64,000 nucleotides of DNA from Streptomyces sp. 35G-GA-8 (GCF_023534745.1 NZ_JAMHJQ010000007.1:405909-469908), one strand, 5' to 3'. Positions 9,281 through 18,767 are shown, numbered from the stretch's first letter. Notes: a model not told the origin generated them from the sequence alone. Translations and numbers: made by a program.

Positions 9281-9877
9281 GTGTTCCGAAGCCGTTCCAA
9301 GGAAGAGAAGGCCCCCGCCACCCAGGTGACACCGGGCCTCTCCACGCAGCCCCGCGACCCGCAGGCCCCCAAGGGCCGCCCGACTCCCAAGCGCAGTGAG
9401 GCGCAGACGCAGCGACGTCGCGCCTCCACGACGCCGACCGACCGCAAGACGGCCATGAAGCGCCAGCGCGAGGCACGCCGCGCGGATCTGGCGAAGCAGC
9501 GCGAGGCGCTGGCGAGTGGTGACGAGCGCTATCTGCCAGCCCGTGACAAGGGGCCGGTACGGCGCTTCGTCCGCGACTTCGTCGACTCACGCTTCTGCAT
9601 GGCCGAGTTCTTCCTGCCGCTCGCGGTGGTGATCCTCGTGCTGAGCATGATCAGGGTCGGTGCCCTCCAGAACATCGCGCTGCTGCTGTGGCTCGGTGTG
9701 ATCGTGCTGATCGTCATCGACTCGATCGGGCTCTGGTTCCGGCTGAAGAAGCAGCTCGCCGAGCGCTTCCCGGACACCCCCAAGCGCGGTGCGGTGGCCT
9801 ACGGCCTGATGCGTACGCTCCAGATGCGCCGACTGCGGCTGCCGAAGCCGCAGGTCAAGCGCGGAGAGCGGCCCTGA
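9281..9877 (+). CDS. DUF3043 domain membrane protein
   Basis: A 198-residue protein conserved across actinobacteria (DUF3043). The first ~90 residues are basic and probably disordered (many Lys, Arg, Gln). They are followed by RRFVRDFVDSRFCMAEFF and two membrane helices (about 105-125 and 130-150), then a basic C-terminus. The GTG at 9281 (VFRSRSKEEK) is preferred over a TTG three codons upstream. Function unknown. Its stop codon overlaps the apparent start of the methyltransferase gene. Confidence 0.88.
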   Translation: MFRSRSKEEKAPATQVTPGLSTQPRDPQAPKGRPTPKRSEAQTQRRRASTTPTDRKTAMKRQREARRADLAKQREALASGDERYLPARDKGPVRRFVRDFVDSRFCMAEFFLPLAVVILVLSMIRVGALQNIALLLWLGVIVLIVIDSIGLWFRLKKQLAERFPDTPKRGAVAYGLMRTLQMRRLRLPKPQVKRGERP

Positions 9878-10671
9878 GCACGGAAGTCCCCCGCCACCCG
9901 GAGGGCCCGGCCGACAGACCGGTCACCGGTGGCGCGCTGCGCCATGTCGTCCGGCGTGAACTCGTCGCGCGCCAGCTCGACGAGCAGATCGTCGGCCGTT
10001 TCCCGGTGGGGCGGCGGCTGCGCGTCCTGGACGTCGGCATGGGACAGGGCACCCAGGCCCTGCGCCTGGCGCGCGCCGGACACACGGTCACCGGCCTTGA
10101 GTCGGACGCCGCGCTGCTCACCGAGGCCCGCGCGACGCTCGCCGACGAGCCCGCGGGCATACGTGAGCGGGTCAGGCTGATCGAGGGCGAGGGCCTGGAG
10201 ACCGGGGTGCACTTCCTGCCCGGCAGCTTCGACGTGGTCCTCTGCCACGGGGTGCTGATGTACGCCGACGAGCGGGACGCGCTGCTCGCGGGGCTGGCCA
10301 GAATGGTGGCACCGGGCGGTCTGCTGTCGCTGCTCGTACGCAACGGGGACACCCTGGCCCTGCGGCCGGGTCTGGCCGGGGACTGGGCGGGGGCGCTGGA
10401 ATCCTTCGACACGGACACCTATGTCAACCGGCTGGGGCTGCGGGTACACGCGGACCGGCTGGAGGCGCTCACCGCCACGCTGGCGGGGATCGCCGCGCCG
10501 CTGGGCGCCTGGTACGGCGTACGCGTCTTCACGGACGGCGCGGCCGGGGACGCCGAGGCGCCCGCCAGGGAGGAGCTGGAACGGCTGCTGGCCCTGGAGG
10601 ACCGGGCGGGGCGCACCGATCCGTACCGGAGGGTCGCCGCGCTGCTGCATCTGTGCGGCGTGCGTGGCTGA
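9874..10671 (+). CDS. class I SAM-dependent methyltransferase, probable CTG start
   Basis: About 265 residues with the SAM-binding motif VLDVGMGQGTQALRLA and a following acidic residue (GLESD), then DVVLCHGVLMY and MVAPGGLLSLLVRN. This is a canonical class I methyltransferase of unknown substrate. No ATG, GTG or TTG occurs in frame near the expected N-terminus. A CTG at 9874 overlaps the TGA of the DUF3043 gene and has GGAGAG (9863-9868) five bases upstream, so a CTG start with translational coupling is proposed. The alternative is the GTG inside the PVGRR stretch, which would cut into the domain. Confidence 0.82.
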   Translation: MSTEVPRHPEGPADRPVTGGALRHVVRRELVARQLDEQIVGRFPVGRRLRVLDVGMGQGTQALRLARAGHTVTGLESDAALLTEARATLADEPAGIRERVRLIEGEGLETGVHFLPGSFDVVLCHGVLMYADERDALLAGLARMVAPGGLLSLLVRNGDTLALRPGLAGDWAGALESFDTDTYVNRLGLRVHADRLEALTATLAGIAAPLGAWYGVRVFTDGAAGDAEAPAREELERLLALEDRAGRTDPYRRVAALLHLCGVRG

Positions 10672-10737
10672 GACCCGGGACATGATCCGGCCGGGGAGTC
10701 AGTCAGGTGAGGGGCCCCCGGACGCGTCCTCACGGTC

Positions 10738-12537
10738 GTGAGCAGCAGAGAGAGCGGCGGCGGAGCCGGCGCACCCGAGACGGCCCGGCTCTCCGCCGGG
10801 GAGACCTGGCGGGCCCTGTACCGGCACTTCCGGCCGCACCGCCGGATCGTTGCCCTCGGCGCCTTCCTGGCGCTGATCGGCGCGGCGGCCGGACTGGCGC
10901 AGCCGCTCGCCGCCAAGACCCTGGTCGAACGGCTGGGTGAGGACGGTTCGATCACCGGCATCCTGCTGGTGCTGACGGGGCTGGTGGTGTTCGGTACGGC
11001 GATCGAGGCGCTCGCCTCGTATCTCCTGGAGCGGACCGCCGAGTCGGTCGTCCTCGCCGCCCGCCGCACCCTGATCGGACGGCTGCTGCGGCTGCGGCTG
11101 CCCGAGGTGGAGCGGACCCAGCCGGGCGATCTGATGTCCCGGGTCACCTCGGACACCACACTGCTGCGCGCGGTGACGACCCAGTCGATCGTCTCGGCGG
11201 GCACCGGCGGGCTCGCGTTCCTGGCGACCGTCGTGCTGATGGGCGTGATGGACGTGGTGCTGCTCGGGGTGACGCTGGGCGTGATCGTGGTGATCGGCGC
11301 CGCCGTGGCGCTGGTCATGCCCCGGATCTCGCGGGCGACGCGACGGTCGCAGGAGGCCGTCGGCCATATATCCACCGTGCTGGAGCGGGCCTTCGGCGCG
11401 TTCCGTACGGTCAAGGCGTCGGGCGCGGAGGAGCGCGAGGCCGCCGTGGTGGAGGCGGCGGCCAAGGATGCGTGGCGGCACGGCGTACGGGCCGCGAAGT
11501 GGCAGTCCCTGGCCGGGTCCTCGGTCGGGCTCGCCGTACAGGTGTCGTTCCTCGCGGTGCTGGGGATCGGCGGGGCCCGGGTGGCCTCGGGGGCCATCTC
11601 CATCTCGACGCTGATCGCGTTTCTGCTGTTCCTGTTCTATCTGATGGATCCCGTCTCGAAGCTGGTGCAGGCGGTGACGCAGTACCAGGTGGGATCGGCG
11701 GCCGTCGCCAGGATCGCGGAGGCGGAGCGGCTGGAGACGGAGGTCCTGGAACCGGCCGCCGAAAGGGCGGGGGCGGCCGGGTCGCACGGCGGGGGCCCGG
11801 CCACCGTGGCCTTCGAGGACGTCACCTTCCGGTACCGCGAAGAGCTTCCGTACGTCCATCACGGTGTCTCCTTCGAGATTCCGGGCCCCGGGATGACGGC
11901 CTTCGTCGGCCCCTCGGGCGCGGGCAAGACGACCGTCTTCGGACTGATCGAACGGTTCTACGAGGCCACCGGCGGCCGGGTCCTGGTCGACGGCAGGGAC
12001 GTACGCGACTGGTCGCTGCCCGAGCTGCGCGCGACGATCGGCTATGTCGAGCAGGACGCGCCGGTGCTGGCCGGGACGCTGCGCGAGAATCTGGTCTTCG
12101 CCGCCCCGGGCGCCACCGACGAGCGGATCCGGGAAGTCCTCGTACGAGCCAGGCTGGACGGGCTCGTCGAGCGGCTGCCGGACGGTCTGGAGACGCTGGT
12201 CGGGCATCGTGGCTCCAAGCTGTCCGGCGGTGAGCGCCAGCGCGTGGCGATCGCGCGGGCGCTGCTGCGCGGGCCCCGGCTGCTGCTCCTGGACGAGGCG
12301 ACGTCCCAGCTGGACGCGGTCAACGAGCTGGCGCTGCGGGACGCGGTGGCGGAGGCGGCGAGGGAGGTGACGGTGCTGGTGGTGGCGCACCGGCTGTCGA
12401 CGGTGACGCTCGCGGACCGCATCGTGGTGATGGACGCGGGCAAGGTGCGGGCGGTGGGCACGCACGACGAGCTGGTGGCGAACGATCCGCTGTACGGGGA
12501 GCTGGCGGCCACTCAGTTCCTGGCGGCGGCACGCTGA
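10738..12537 (+). CDS. ABC transporter, fused permease and ATPase
   Basis: A 599-residue half-transporter of the exporter type. A six-helix membrane domain (about 35-320) precedes an ATPase with Walker [10 protein letters not shown], a Q-loop ([16 protein letters not shown]), the [14 protein letters not shown] signature, Walker [10 protein letters not shown] and the H-loop VVAHRLST. It should work as a homodimer exporting lipids, peptides or drugs; nothing in the sequence defines the substrate. The GTG at 10738 gives the normal N-terminus. It lies 66 bp after the methyltransferase gene and could be co-transcribed with it. Confidence 0.93.
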   Translation: MSSRESGGGAGAPETARLSAGETWRALYRHFRPHRRIVALGAFLALIGAAAGLAQPLAAKTLVERLGEDGSITGILLVLTGLVVFGTAIEALASYLLERTAESVVLAARRTLIGRLLRLRLPEVERTQPGDLMSRVTSDTTLLRAVTTQSIVSAGTGGLAFLATVVLMGVMDVVLLGVTLGVIVVIGAAVALVMPRISRATRRSQEAVGHISTVLERAFGAFRTVKASGAEEREAAVVEAAAKDAWRHGVRAAKWQSLAGSSVGLAVQVSFLAVLGIGGARVASGAISISTLIAFLLFLFYLMDPVSKLVQAVTQYQVGSAAVARIAEAERLETEVLEPAAERAGAAGSHGGGPATVAFEDVTFRYREELPYVHHGVSFEIPGPGMTAFVGPSGAGKTTVFGLIERFYEATGGRVLVDGRDVRDWSLPELRATIGYVEQDAPVLAGTLRENLVFAAPGATDERIREVLVRARLDGLVERLPDGLETLVGHRGSKLSGGERQRVAIARALLRGPRLLLLDEATSQLDAVNELALRDAVAEAAREVTVLVVAHRLSTVTLADRIVVMDAGKVRAVGTHDELVANDPLYGELAATQFLAAAR

Positions 12538-12673
12538 GGAGCGCGTCGGCGCCCGTGCCGGTCGGGGCCGGTCGGGGCGGGTCCGCGCCGGGTCGGGGCC
12601 GGTCGGGTCGGCGTCCCCCTGATCGGCGGTGCCCCGCAGGCACCACCGACAGGACAAACGGGATACTCCGGGC

Positions 12674-13762
12674 ATGGATGTTTCCCTTCACCGCCGTCGC
12701 ACCCGCCGGCCGCTGGGGCCTCTGACCGCCGCGATCTGCGTGGCGGCGGTGGCCGGCGGCTGTGCCGGCCCCGGCACCCCGGGCTCCCACAGGTCGAACC
12801 CCGACACCACGACCCAGGCGGCGGCCGTGCGGCGCGCGGGCAACGATCTGCAGACCGCCTACGAGACGGCGATCAAGAACGTGCTGCCGTCGGTCGTCCA
12901 GATCCAGTCGGGGGGCAATCTCGGGTCGGGCGTCGCCTACGACGGACAGGGTCATATCGTCACCAACGCCCATGTCGTCGACGAACAGCGGACCTTCTCG
13001 GTCACCTTGGCCAACAACGAGCAGCCCCTCCCGGCCAAGCTCGTCTCCAGCTTCCCCGAGCAGGATCTGGCCGTCATCAAGCTCGACAAGGTCCCGGCCG
13101 GGCTGAAGCCCGCCAAGTTCGGCGAGACCTCGGCGGTCGCGGTCGGTCAGATCGTGCTGGCCATGGGGTCACCGCTGGGGCTGCAGGGCAGCGTCACCCA
13201 GGGCATCGTCTCGGCGGTCGGACGGACCGTCAGCGAGCCCTCGTCGGGCGGCGGTACGGGCGCCACCATCGCCAACATGGTGCAGACGTCGGCCGCGATC
13301 AACCCGGGCAACAGCGGGGGCGCGCTGGTCAATCTGAACAGCGAGGTGATCGGCATCCCGACGCTGGCCGCGGTCGACCAGCAACTGGGCAACAGCGCCG
13401 CGCCCGGGATCGGCTTCGCGATCCCGGCGTCGCTGGTGAAGACGATCGCCGACCAGATCATCAAGAACGGCCGGGTCATCGACTCGGGCCGGGCGGCCCT
13501 GGGCATCAGCGGGCGTACCGTACTCGGCCCCGACTTCCAGCCGATCGGCGTCGCGGTCGTCACGGCCCCGAGGAGCGGCGCCGCGGCCAAGGCGGGGATC
13601 AGGCCCGGGGACATCATCACCAAGATCGACGGCACCCCGGTCACGACGATCCTCGCGCTGTCCGAGGAGCTCGCCTCGCACAAGCCGGGACAGAAGATCA
13701 AGGTGACGTACACGCGGCACGGCGCGAAGAAGACGGCGGAGGTCACGCTCGGCGAGATGTAG
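12674..13762 (+). CDS. HtrA/DegP-like trypsin-family serine protease with PDZ domain, probable lipoprotein
   Basis: A 362-residue exported protease. The N-terminus is basic, then hydrophobic, ending at VAGGC (Cys30), a likely lipobox that would anchor it to the outer face of the membrane. The chymotrypsin-like domain has His100 (VTNAHVV), Asp131 (QDLAVIKLD) and Ser214 (NPGNSGGAL). A single PDZ domain follows (about 265-355, with IGVAVVTAPRSGAAAKAGI and GDIITKIDG). This is the DegP/HtrA layout used in envelope protein quality control. The ATG at 12674 is chosen because it starts the signal peptide. A strong hairpin follows the gene. Confidence 0.93.
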   Translation: MDVSLHRRRTRRPLGPLTAAICVAAVAGGCAGPGTPGSHRSNPDTTTQAAAVRRAGNDLQTAYETAIKNVLPSVVQIQSGGNLGSGVAYDGQGHIVTNAHVVDEQRTFSVTLANNEQPLPAKLVSSFPEQDLAVIKLDKVPAGLKPAKFGETSAVAVGQIVLAMGSPLGLQGSVTQGIVSAVGRTVSEPSSGGGTGATIANMVQTSAAINPGNSGGALVNLNSEVIGIPTLAAVDQQLGNSAAPGIGFAIPASLVKTIADQIIKNGRVIDSGRAALGISGRTVLGPDFQPIGVAVVTAPRSGAAAKAGIRPGDIITKIDGTPVTTILALSEELASHKPGQKIKVTYTRHGAKKTAEVTLGEM

Positions 13763-13810
13763 CGGCGCGGGGGGCGTTGACGCCCGATCACGCCGACTCG
13801 GCACACACGA

Positions 13811-13842
13811 CAGGGCCCGCCGGACACGACCGGCGGGCCCTG
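13811..13842 (+). terminator. hairpin terminator after the HtrA-like gene
   Basis: CAGGGCCCGCCGG (13811-13823) and CCGGCGGGCCCTG (13830-13842) form a perfect 13-bp stem with a 6-nt loop, 48 bp after the protease stop codon. Confidence 0.85.
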
Positions 13843-13933
13843 CCCGCACGGTGCCATCGCCTCGGCAAACGCTTCGGCCAAAGGAAAAGGCGAGGAGAAC
13901 TCTCCCCGCCACTCTCAACGTATAGCGCACCGG

Positions 13934-13952
13934 GGGGCTTGCGGCAAGACCC
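13934..13952 (+). promoter_or_regulatory. rifamycin-associated element (RAE)
   Basis: GGGGCTTGCGGCAAGACCC is a 19-bp imperfect palindrome (GGGxCTTGC-CGGCAAGxCCC type) that matches the rifamycin-associated element described upstream of rifamycin-inactivating genes in actinomycetes. It lies about 170 bp upstream of rph. In known cases it is needed for induction by rifamycins. Confidence 0.85.
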
Positions 13953-14125
13953 CCGTCACGGCGCAGAATCGTCGGCCGATGCCACAACCTGCGGAAACGG
14001 GAGCACGACGTGCGGCAGCCAGGGGCGAGGACGTGCCTGACAAAAGATTCGAGGGAGCGGGAGGCGCTGGTGATGCGACAGCCCGGTGCGGTGCGACCGG
14101 ACATGGCCGCCCCGGAGGTGTCGCG

Positions 14126-16723
14126 ATGACCGAGCGGTACGTATGGGATCTTCACGAGGTCGACGAGACGCGGATCGCGGCCGTCGGCGGCAAGGGCGCG
14201 CACCTGGGCGGGCTGTCGCGGATCGAAGGCATCCGGGTGCCGGGGGGCTTCTGTGTGACGACGGACGCCTTCCGACGGATCATGGCGGAGGCGCCGTCGA
14301 TCGACGAGCGACTCGATCAGCTGTCGCGCCTGGACCCGGACGACCGGGAGGCGATCGGGGCGCTCAGCGCGCGGATCCGCCGGACCATCGAGGAGATCGC
14401 CATCCCGGGCGATCTCGTGGCGGCGGTCACCGGCGCGCTCGCCCGGCTCGGCGAACAGGCCGCCTACGCCGTCCGGTCCAGCGCGACGGCAGAGGACCTG
14501 CCGACGGCCTCCTTCGCCGGCCAGCAGGACACGTACCTGAACGTCATGGGGCCGGCCGCGATCCTCCGGCACATCAGCCGCTGCTGGGCCTCGCTGTTCA
14601 CCGAGCGGGCCGTGACCTACCGTCAGCGCAACGGCATCGATCACCGTACGGTCCACATGGCCGTGGTCGTACAGCGGATGGTCTTCCCGCACGCGGCCGG
14701 CGTCCTGTTCACGGCCGACCCCGTCACCGGCGACCGGAAGGTCGCCACCGTGGACGCCGGCCTCGGCCTCGGCGAGGCCCTGGTCTCCGGTCTGGTGAAC
14801 CCGGATGTCTTCAAGGTGCGACACGGCGAGATCATCGCCAGGACGATCGCCGCCAAGCAGCGCGCCGTGCACGCCCTGCCGGCCGGCGGTACGCGGGAGG
14901 TGGCGGTCGACCCGCGGCGGCAGGAGCTGCCGGCGCTGACGGATGCGCAGGTCGTGCGGCTCGTGGAGCTCGGACGGCGGATCGAAGCGCACTTCGGCCG
15001 CCCGCAGGACATCGAATGGTGCCTGGCCGACGACGGCTTCCAGATCGTGCAGAGCCGGCCGGTCACGACGCTGTTCCCCGTCCCCGACAGCGGCGACCAG
15101 GAGAATCACGTCTATGTCTCCGTGGGGCATGGGCAGATGATGACCGACCCCGTGAAGCCTCTGGGGCTCTCCATGTGGCGGCTGACGGCCATGGTGCCGA
15201 TGCACGAGGCAGGCGGAAGGCTGTTCGTCGATGTCACCCGGCGTCTGGCCGCGCCCGCGAGCCGCGCCGGCCTCCTGGACGTCATGGGGAGAGGAGATCC
15301 GCTGATCAGGGACGCTCTGGAGACCGTCCTCGATCGCGGCGATTTCGTCCCGTCGCTGCCGGACTCGGGTCCCGGCGCACCGCCGGCCGGCGGTGCGCCC
15401 GCCCCGATCGAGACCGATCCGGCCGTCATCGCCGAGCTGATCGAGCGCAGCCGGGCGTCCATCGCCGCCCTGGAGCGCGACATCAGGACGAAGACCGGAC
15501 CGGCGCTGTTCGACTTCCTGCTGGAGGTCTTCGAGGAGCACAAACGAGTCCTCGGTGATCCGCTGAACATTCGGGCGATCATGGCGGGGATGGAGGCCAC
15601 GTGGTGGCTCAACGACACGCTGTGGGAGTGGCTGGGCGAGAAGAACGCGGCCGACACGCTCACGCTGTCCGCCCCCGACAACGTCACGTCGGAGATGGGA
15701 CTGGCGCTGCTCGACGTCGCGGACGTGATCCGGCCGTGGCCGGAGGTGGTGGCGTTCCTCCAGGGTGTCGAGGACGAGGGCTTCCTGGACGAGCTGCCGA
15801 AGCTCGCGGGCGGGACCGAAGCGCGCGACGCGATCGAGGACTACCTCGACCGGTACGGCATGCGCTGCGTCGGCGAGATGGACATCACGAGGCCACGTTG
15901 GCGCGAGCGCCCCACCTCGCTCGTGCCCGTGATCCTCGACAACGTCAGGAACTTCGCACCCGGCGCCGCCGAGCGGCGCTTCGAACAAGGGCGGCAGAAG
16001 GCGCGGAAGAAGGAACAGGACGTCCTGTCACGCCTGCGGGCCCTGCCGGACGGGGACCGGAAAGCCGGCGAGGCCAAGCGGATGATCGACCGGGTCAGAA
16101 CCTTCATCGGGTACCGGGAGTACCCGAAGTACGGCATCATCAGCCGCTATTTCGTGTACAAGCAGGCCCTGCTGGAGGAGGCCGGGCGCCTCGTGCGGGC
16201 CGAGGTGCTTCCCGAGAAGGAGGACATCTTCTACCTCACGTTCCAGGAACTCCACGACGTCGTGCGCTCGCACCAGGTGGACGAACGGCTCATCCAGGAA
16301 CGCAAGGACGCGTTCCGTTCGTACCACGCGCTCACCCCGCCCCGGGTGCTCACCTCGGACGGTGAGGCCCTCACCGGGTCGTACCGCCGCGACGACGTGC
16401 CGGCCGGCGCCCTGATCGGCGTCCCCGTTTCCGCCGGGACCATCGAGGGAAGGGCCCGCGTCATCCATGACATGGCGGAGGCCGATCTCGCGGCGGGCGA
16501 CATCCTGGTCACGACCTTCACGGACCCCAGCTGGTCACCGCTGTTCGTCGGAATCGCGGGCCTGGTGACGGAGGTGGGCGGCCTGATGACCCATGGCGCG
16601 GTGATCGCCCGGGAGTACGGCCTGCCGGCCGTCGTGGGCGTGGAGCGGGCCACCCGGCTGATCCGGGACGGACAGCGGATCCGCGTGCACGGAACCGACG
16701 GGTACGTCGAGATCCTGCCCTGA
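14126..16723 (+). CDS. rph: rifamycin-inactivating phosphotransferase RPH
   Basis: An 865-residue dikinase-type enzyme that transfers the beta-phosphate of ATP to a hydroxyl of the rifamycin ansa bridge, giving high-level resistance. An N-terminal ATP-grasp domain (from VGGKGAHLGGLSRIEGI through AYAVRSSATAEDLPTASFAG, about 15-315) is followed by a long antibiotic-binding middle domain (about 325-750) and a C-terminal swivelling domain with the catalytic His at about residue 823 (GGLMTHGAVIAREYG). Length and His position match characterised RPH. PEP synthase shares the first and last domains but has a different middle. The ATG at 14126 (MTERYVWDL) fits the family. The RAE lies upstream and a hairpin follows, so it is a self-contained resistance unit. 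Confidence 0.93.
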   Translation: MTERYVWDLHEVDETRIAAVGGKGAHLGGLSRIEGIRVPGGFCVTTDAFRRIMAEAPSIDERLDQLSRLDPDDREAIGALSARIRRTIEEIAIPGDLVAAVTGALARLGEQAAYAVRSSATAEDLPTASFAGQQDTYLNVMGPAAILRHISRCWASLFTERAVTYRQRNGIDHRTVHMAVVVQRMVFPHAAGVLFTADPVTGDRKVATVDAGLGLGEALVSGLVNPDVFKVRHGEIIARTIAAKQRAVHALPAGGTREVAVDPRRQELPALTDAQVVRLVELGRRIEAHFGRPQDIEWCLADDGFQIVQSRPVTTLFPVPDSGDQENHVYVSVGHGQMMTDPVKPLGLSMWRLTAMVPMHEAGGRLFVDVTRRLAAPASRAGLLDVMGRGDPLIRDALETVLDRGDFVPSLPDSGPGAPPAGGAPAPIETDPAVIAELIERSRASIAALERDIRTKTGPALFDFLLEVFEEHKRVLGDPLNIRAIMAGMEATWWLNDTLWEWLGEKNAADTLTLSAPDNVTSEMGLALLDVADVIRPWPEVVAFLQGVEDEGFLDELPKLAGGTEARDAIEDYLDRYGMRCVGEMDITRPRWRERPTSLVPVILDNVRNFAPGAAERRFEQGRQKARKKEQDVLSRLRALPDGDRKAGEAKRMIDRVRTFIGYREYPKYGIISRYFVYKQALLEEAGRLVRAEVLPEKEDIFYLTFQELHDVVRSHQVDERLIQERKDAFRSYHALTPPRVLTSDGEALTGSYRRDDVPAGALIGVPVSAGTIEGRARVIHDMAEADLAAGDILVTTFTDPSWSPLFVGIAGLVTEVGGLMTHGAVIAREYGLPAVVGVERATRLIRDGQRIRVHGTDGYVEILP

Positions 16724-16756
16724 CCACACCGCGCCGAGAAGCCCCCCGCCAATGCC

Positions 16757-16786
16757 GGGTGCCCGCGGACCGCTCCGCGGGCACCC
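16757..16786. terminator. bidirectional hairpin terminator after rph
   Basis: GGGTGCCCGCGG (16757-16768) pairs with CCGCGGGCACCC (16775-16786), a perfect 12-bp stem with a 6-nt loop. It separates the convergent rph and the small minus-strand gene. Confidence 0.8.
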
Positions 16787-16799
16787 GTGCGCGTACGGG

Positions 16800-17009
16800 T
16801 CAGCTCTCGTCGGCCCGCAGGCTCATCGGACCGTAGATCTTGGCACCGTCCTCGAACAGCGAGACCTGCTCCGCGCCTCCGTCGAGAAGCTCCTTCCACG
16901 CCTCGCCGACCCACGACTCGGCATCCCCCTGCGTCGTGAACTCCTCAGGCTCCACCGCCGGCGAGACCTCCGTCCCGTCGGCCTTCTCGAACCGCCACAT
17001 CCACGCCAT
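16800..17009 (-). CDS. conserved small hypothetical protein
   Basis: A 69-residue acidic protein (MAWMWRFEKADGTEV...) with several Trp residues and no membrane segment or recognised motif. The ATG at 17009 follows GGGAGG at good spacing; an upstream extension to 17087 would overlap the cobU promoter region and looks non-coding. It is divergent from cobU and convergent with rph. The composition (acidic, single compact domain) suggests a small soluble protein. No function can be assigned. Confidence 0.7.
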   Translation of the reverse strand: MAWMWRFEKADGTEVSPAVEPEEFTTQGDAESWVGEAWKELLDGGAEQVSLFEDGAKIYGPMSLRADES

Positions 17010-17101
17010 GTGCGCCTCCCGGCTCCCGCGGAACTGATCAATTTCCTGCCCGCAGCGTAGCCGGGCGCGCACCGTGAGCGGTGACACGGGAGGATCGCCC
17101 C

Positions 17102-18310
17102 GTGGAACTGACTCTGCTCGGCACCGGAGCCCCCTCGGGACTCCCCCGCCCCCACTGCACCTGCGCCGCCTGCGCGACCGCCCGAGGTGAGCGCGCCCGC
17201 GCCGCGACCGCCCTGCTGGTGGACGGCGTCCTGCTGCTCGACCTCACCCCGGGTGCGGCGCTCGCCGCGGCCCGCGCCGGGCACTCCCTGGCGGGCGTAC
17301 GGCAGGTCCTGCTCAGCCATCCGCACGACGGTCCGGCGGTGGAGCTGCCCGCCGGACTGCCCGCGGCGGGCCGGGTGGCGGACGGCCGGGTACTGACGCT
17401 GCTCGGCGGACACCGGGTACAGGCGGTGCCGATGGACGCGCCGGGTACGGGGTACGAGGTGACGGCGTCCGGCGGCGAGCGGCTGCTGTATCTGCCGCCG
17501 GGCGGGGCGCCCGCGGGTCTCTCACCCGAGAACGGCCGGGCCGCGGCCCCCTACGACATGGTCGCCGCCGACGTGGTGGGGCGGCCCGACGCGGTGGCGC
17601 GACTGCGGGCGGCGGGGGCGATCGGGCCCGACACCGATGTCATCGCCGTCCATCTCGACCACGATGTGCCGCCGGGCCCCGAACTGGACCGGCGGCTGGC
17701 GGCGGCGGGCGCGCGGGCCGTACCCGACGGGACGACGCTGATCGTCGGCGCGTACCACCCCGTGCCCCAGGTGCCCCGGCGCACGCTGGTGACCGGCGGG
17801 GCGCGTTCGGGCAAGTCCTGGGAGGCGGAGCGGCGGCTCGCGGCGTTTCCCGGGGTGCTGTACGTGGCGACCGGCGGCGGTCGCGAGGGCGACCCCGAGT
17901 GGGACGCGAGGGTCCGCGCGCACCGTGAGCGCCGGCCGGGGTCCTGGCGCACGGAGGAGACCTGCGACCTCGTGCCCCTGCTCGCGGCGGAGGGCCCGCC
18001 GCTGCTGATCGACTGCCTGTCGCTGTGGCTGACGGACGCGATGGACGGGGTGAACGCGTGGGACGACGCGGCGTGGGCGGCGGGGGGCGAGAAGGCGCTG
18101 CGGGAGCGGACGGGGGCGCTGGTGGCGGCGGTACGGGCTACGCGGCGCACGGTGGTGGCGGTGACGAACGAGGTGGGGTCGGGGGTGGTGCCGGGGACGG
18201 TGTCGGGGAGGCGGTTCCGGGATGAGCTGGGGAGGCTGAACGCGGGGGTGGCGGGGGAGTGTGAGCATGTGCTGCTGGTGGTGGCGGGCCAGGCGGTGGC
18301 GCTGCGCTGA
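17102..18310 (+). CDS. cobU: bifunctional adenosylcobinamide kinase/guanylyltransferase with N-terminal MBL-like extension
   Basis: A 402-residue protein. The C-terminal half (about 225-402) is CobU, which phosphorylates adenosylcobinamide and adds GMP to build the nucleotide loop of B12. It has the P-loop TGGARSGKS, the HRERRPGSW segment with the guanylylated His, and TNEVGSGVVP. The N-terminal half (about 1-220) resembles a metallo-beta-lactamase fold (LTLLGTGAPSGLPRPHCTCAAC), but the metal motif is reduced to LLSHPHDGP, so it is probably not a hydrolase. The GTG at 17102 follows GGGAGG. cobT follows after a repeat-filled gap of about 650 bp. Confidence 0.9.
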   Translation: MELTLLGTGAPSGLPRPHCTCAACATARGERARAATALLVDGVLLLDLTPGAALAAARAGHSLAGVRQVLLSHPHDGPAVELPAGLPAAGRVADGRVLTLLGGHRVQAVPMDAPGTGYEVTASGGERLLYLPPGGAPAGLSPENGRAAAPYDMVAADVVGRPDAVARLRAAGAIGPDTDVIAVHLDHDVPPGPELDRRLAAAGARAVPDGTTLIVGAYHPVPQVPRRTLVTGGARSGKSWEAERRLAAFPGVLYVATGGGREGDPEWDARVRAHRERRPGSWRTEETCDLVPLLAAEGPPLLIDCLSLWLTDAMDGVNAWDDAAWAAGGEKALRERTGALVAAVRATRRTVVAVTNEVGSGVVPGTVSGRRFRDELGRLNAGVAGECEHVLLVVAGQAVALR

Positions 18311-18375
18311 GCTCGCGCGGTTTCGGTTGCGGTCTCGTTGTCGGCTGCCGGGGTCCGGGGCCTCCGGAGGTACAT

Positions 18376-18462
18376 GTCCGGACGGCACGATTTACGGCGC
18401 GAACCTGCCCAGACGATGGTTCGGGCGTCCGCGCGCCACAAATCACGCTTTAGTGTCCGGAC
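18376..18462. repeat. palindromic module A, copy 1
   Basis: An 87-bp imperfect palindrome bounded by GTCCGGAC at 18376-18383 and 18455-18462. Inside, CGATTTACGGCGCG on the left faces CGCGCGCCACAAATCACG on the right, with about 28 bp of core between. The arms are about 26-33 nt and could form a long RNA or DNA hairpin. The reverse-oriented twin is at 35137-35223. Confidence 0.85.
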
Positions 18463-18678
18463 ACGCACCTCCTACGACCCCGACCCCCTCCCCCGGTGGT
18501 CCCAGCTGCTCGCCGCCCGGCGGGGTGTTGGGGGCGGGTGCGGCCCGGTGGCCCCGGCTACTCGCCGTCCCGGCCGGGGCGGGTGGGCTGGTGCGGAACG
18601 GTGCCGCCGCCTCCCCCACCCACCCTCGCGCACGACCGGGCCGCTTGAGCGGGCGGTGAAGGGGGGCGCGCAGGGGTC

Positions 18679-18767
18679 GTGTCCGGGACGTAGAGCGTGA
18701 TTTGTGGCGCGCGACCGCCCGTTTCCTGACTGTGGCCCGTTGCGCGCCGTAAATCATGCAGTCCCGG
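18679..18767. repeat. palindromic module B, copy 1
   Basis: An 89-bp imperfect palindrome bounded by GTCCGGGAC (18679-18687) and GTCCCGGAC (18759-18767), with GCGTGATTTGTGGCGCGCG facing GCGCGCCGTAAATCATGC. It belongs to the same family as module A but differs in the ends and core. The reverse-oriented twin is at 34828-34915. Confidence 0.85.

Noticed and set aside
14126-16723. Phosphoenolpyruvate synthase
   Set aside because: Shares the ATP-grasp and His domains, but the middle domain, the length, the His position and the upstream RAE all match rifamycin phosphotransferase.
16800-17087. Longer form of the small acidic protein beginning at 17087
   Set aside because: The ATG at 17009 has a clear GGGAGG site and the extra 26 residues overlap the start region of cobU with no coding signal.
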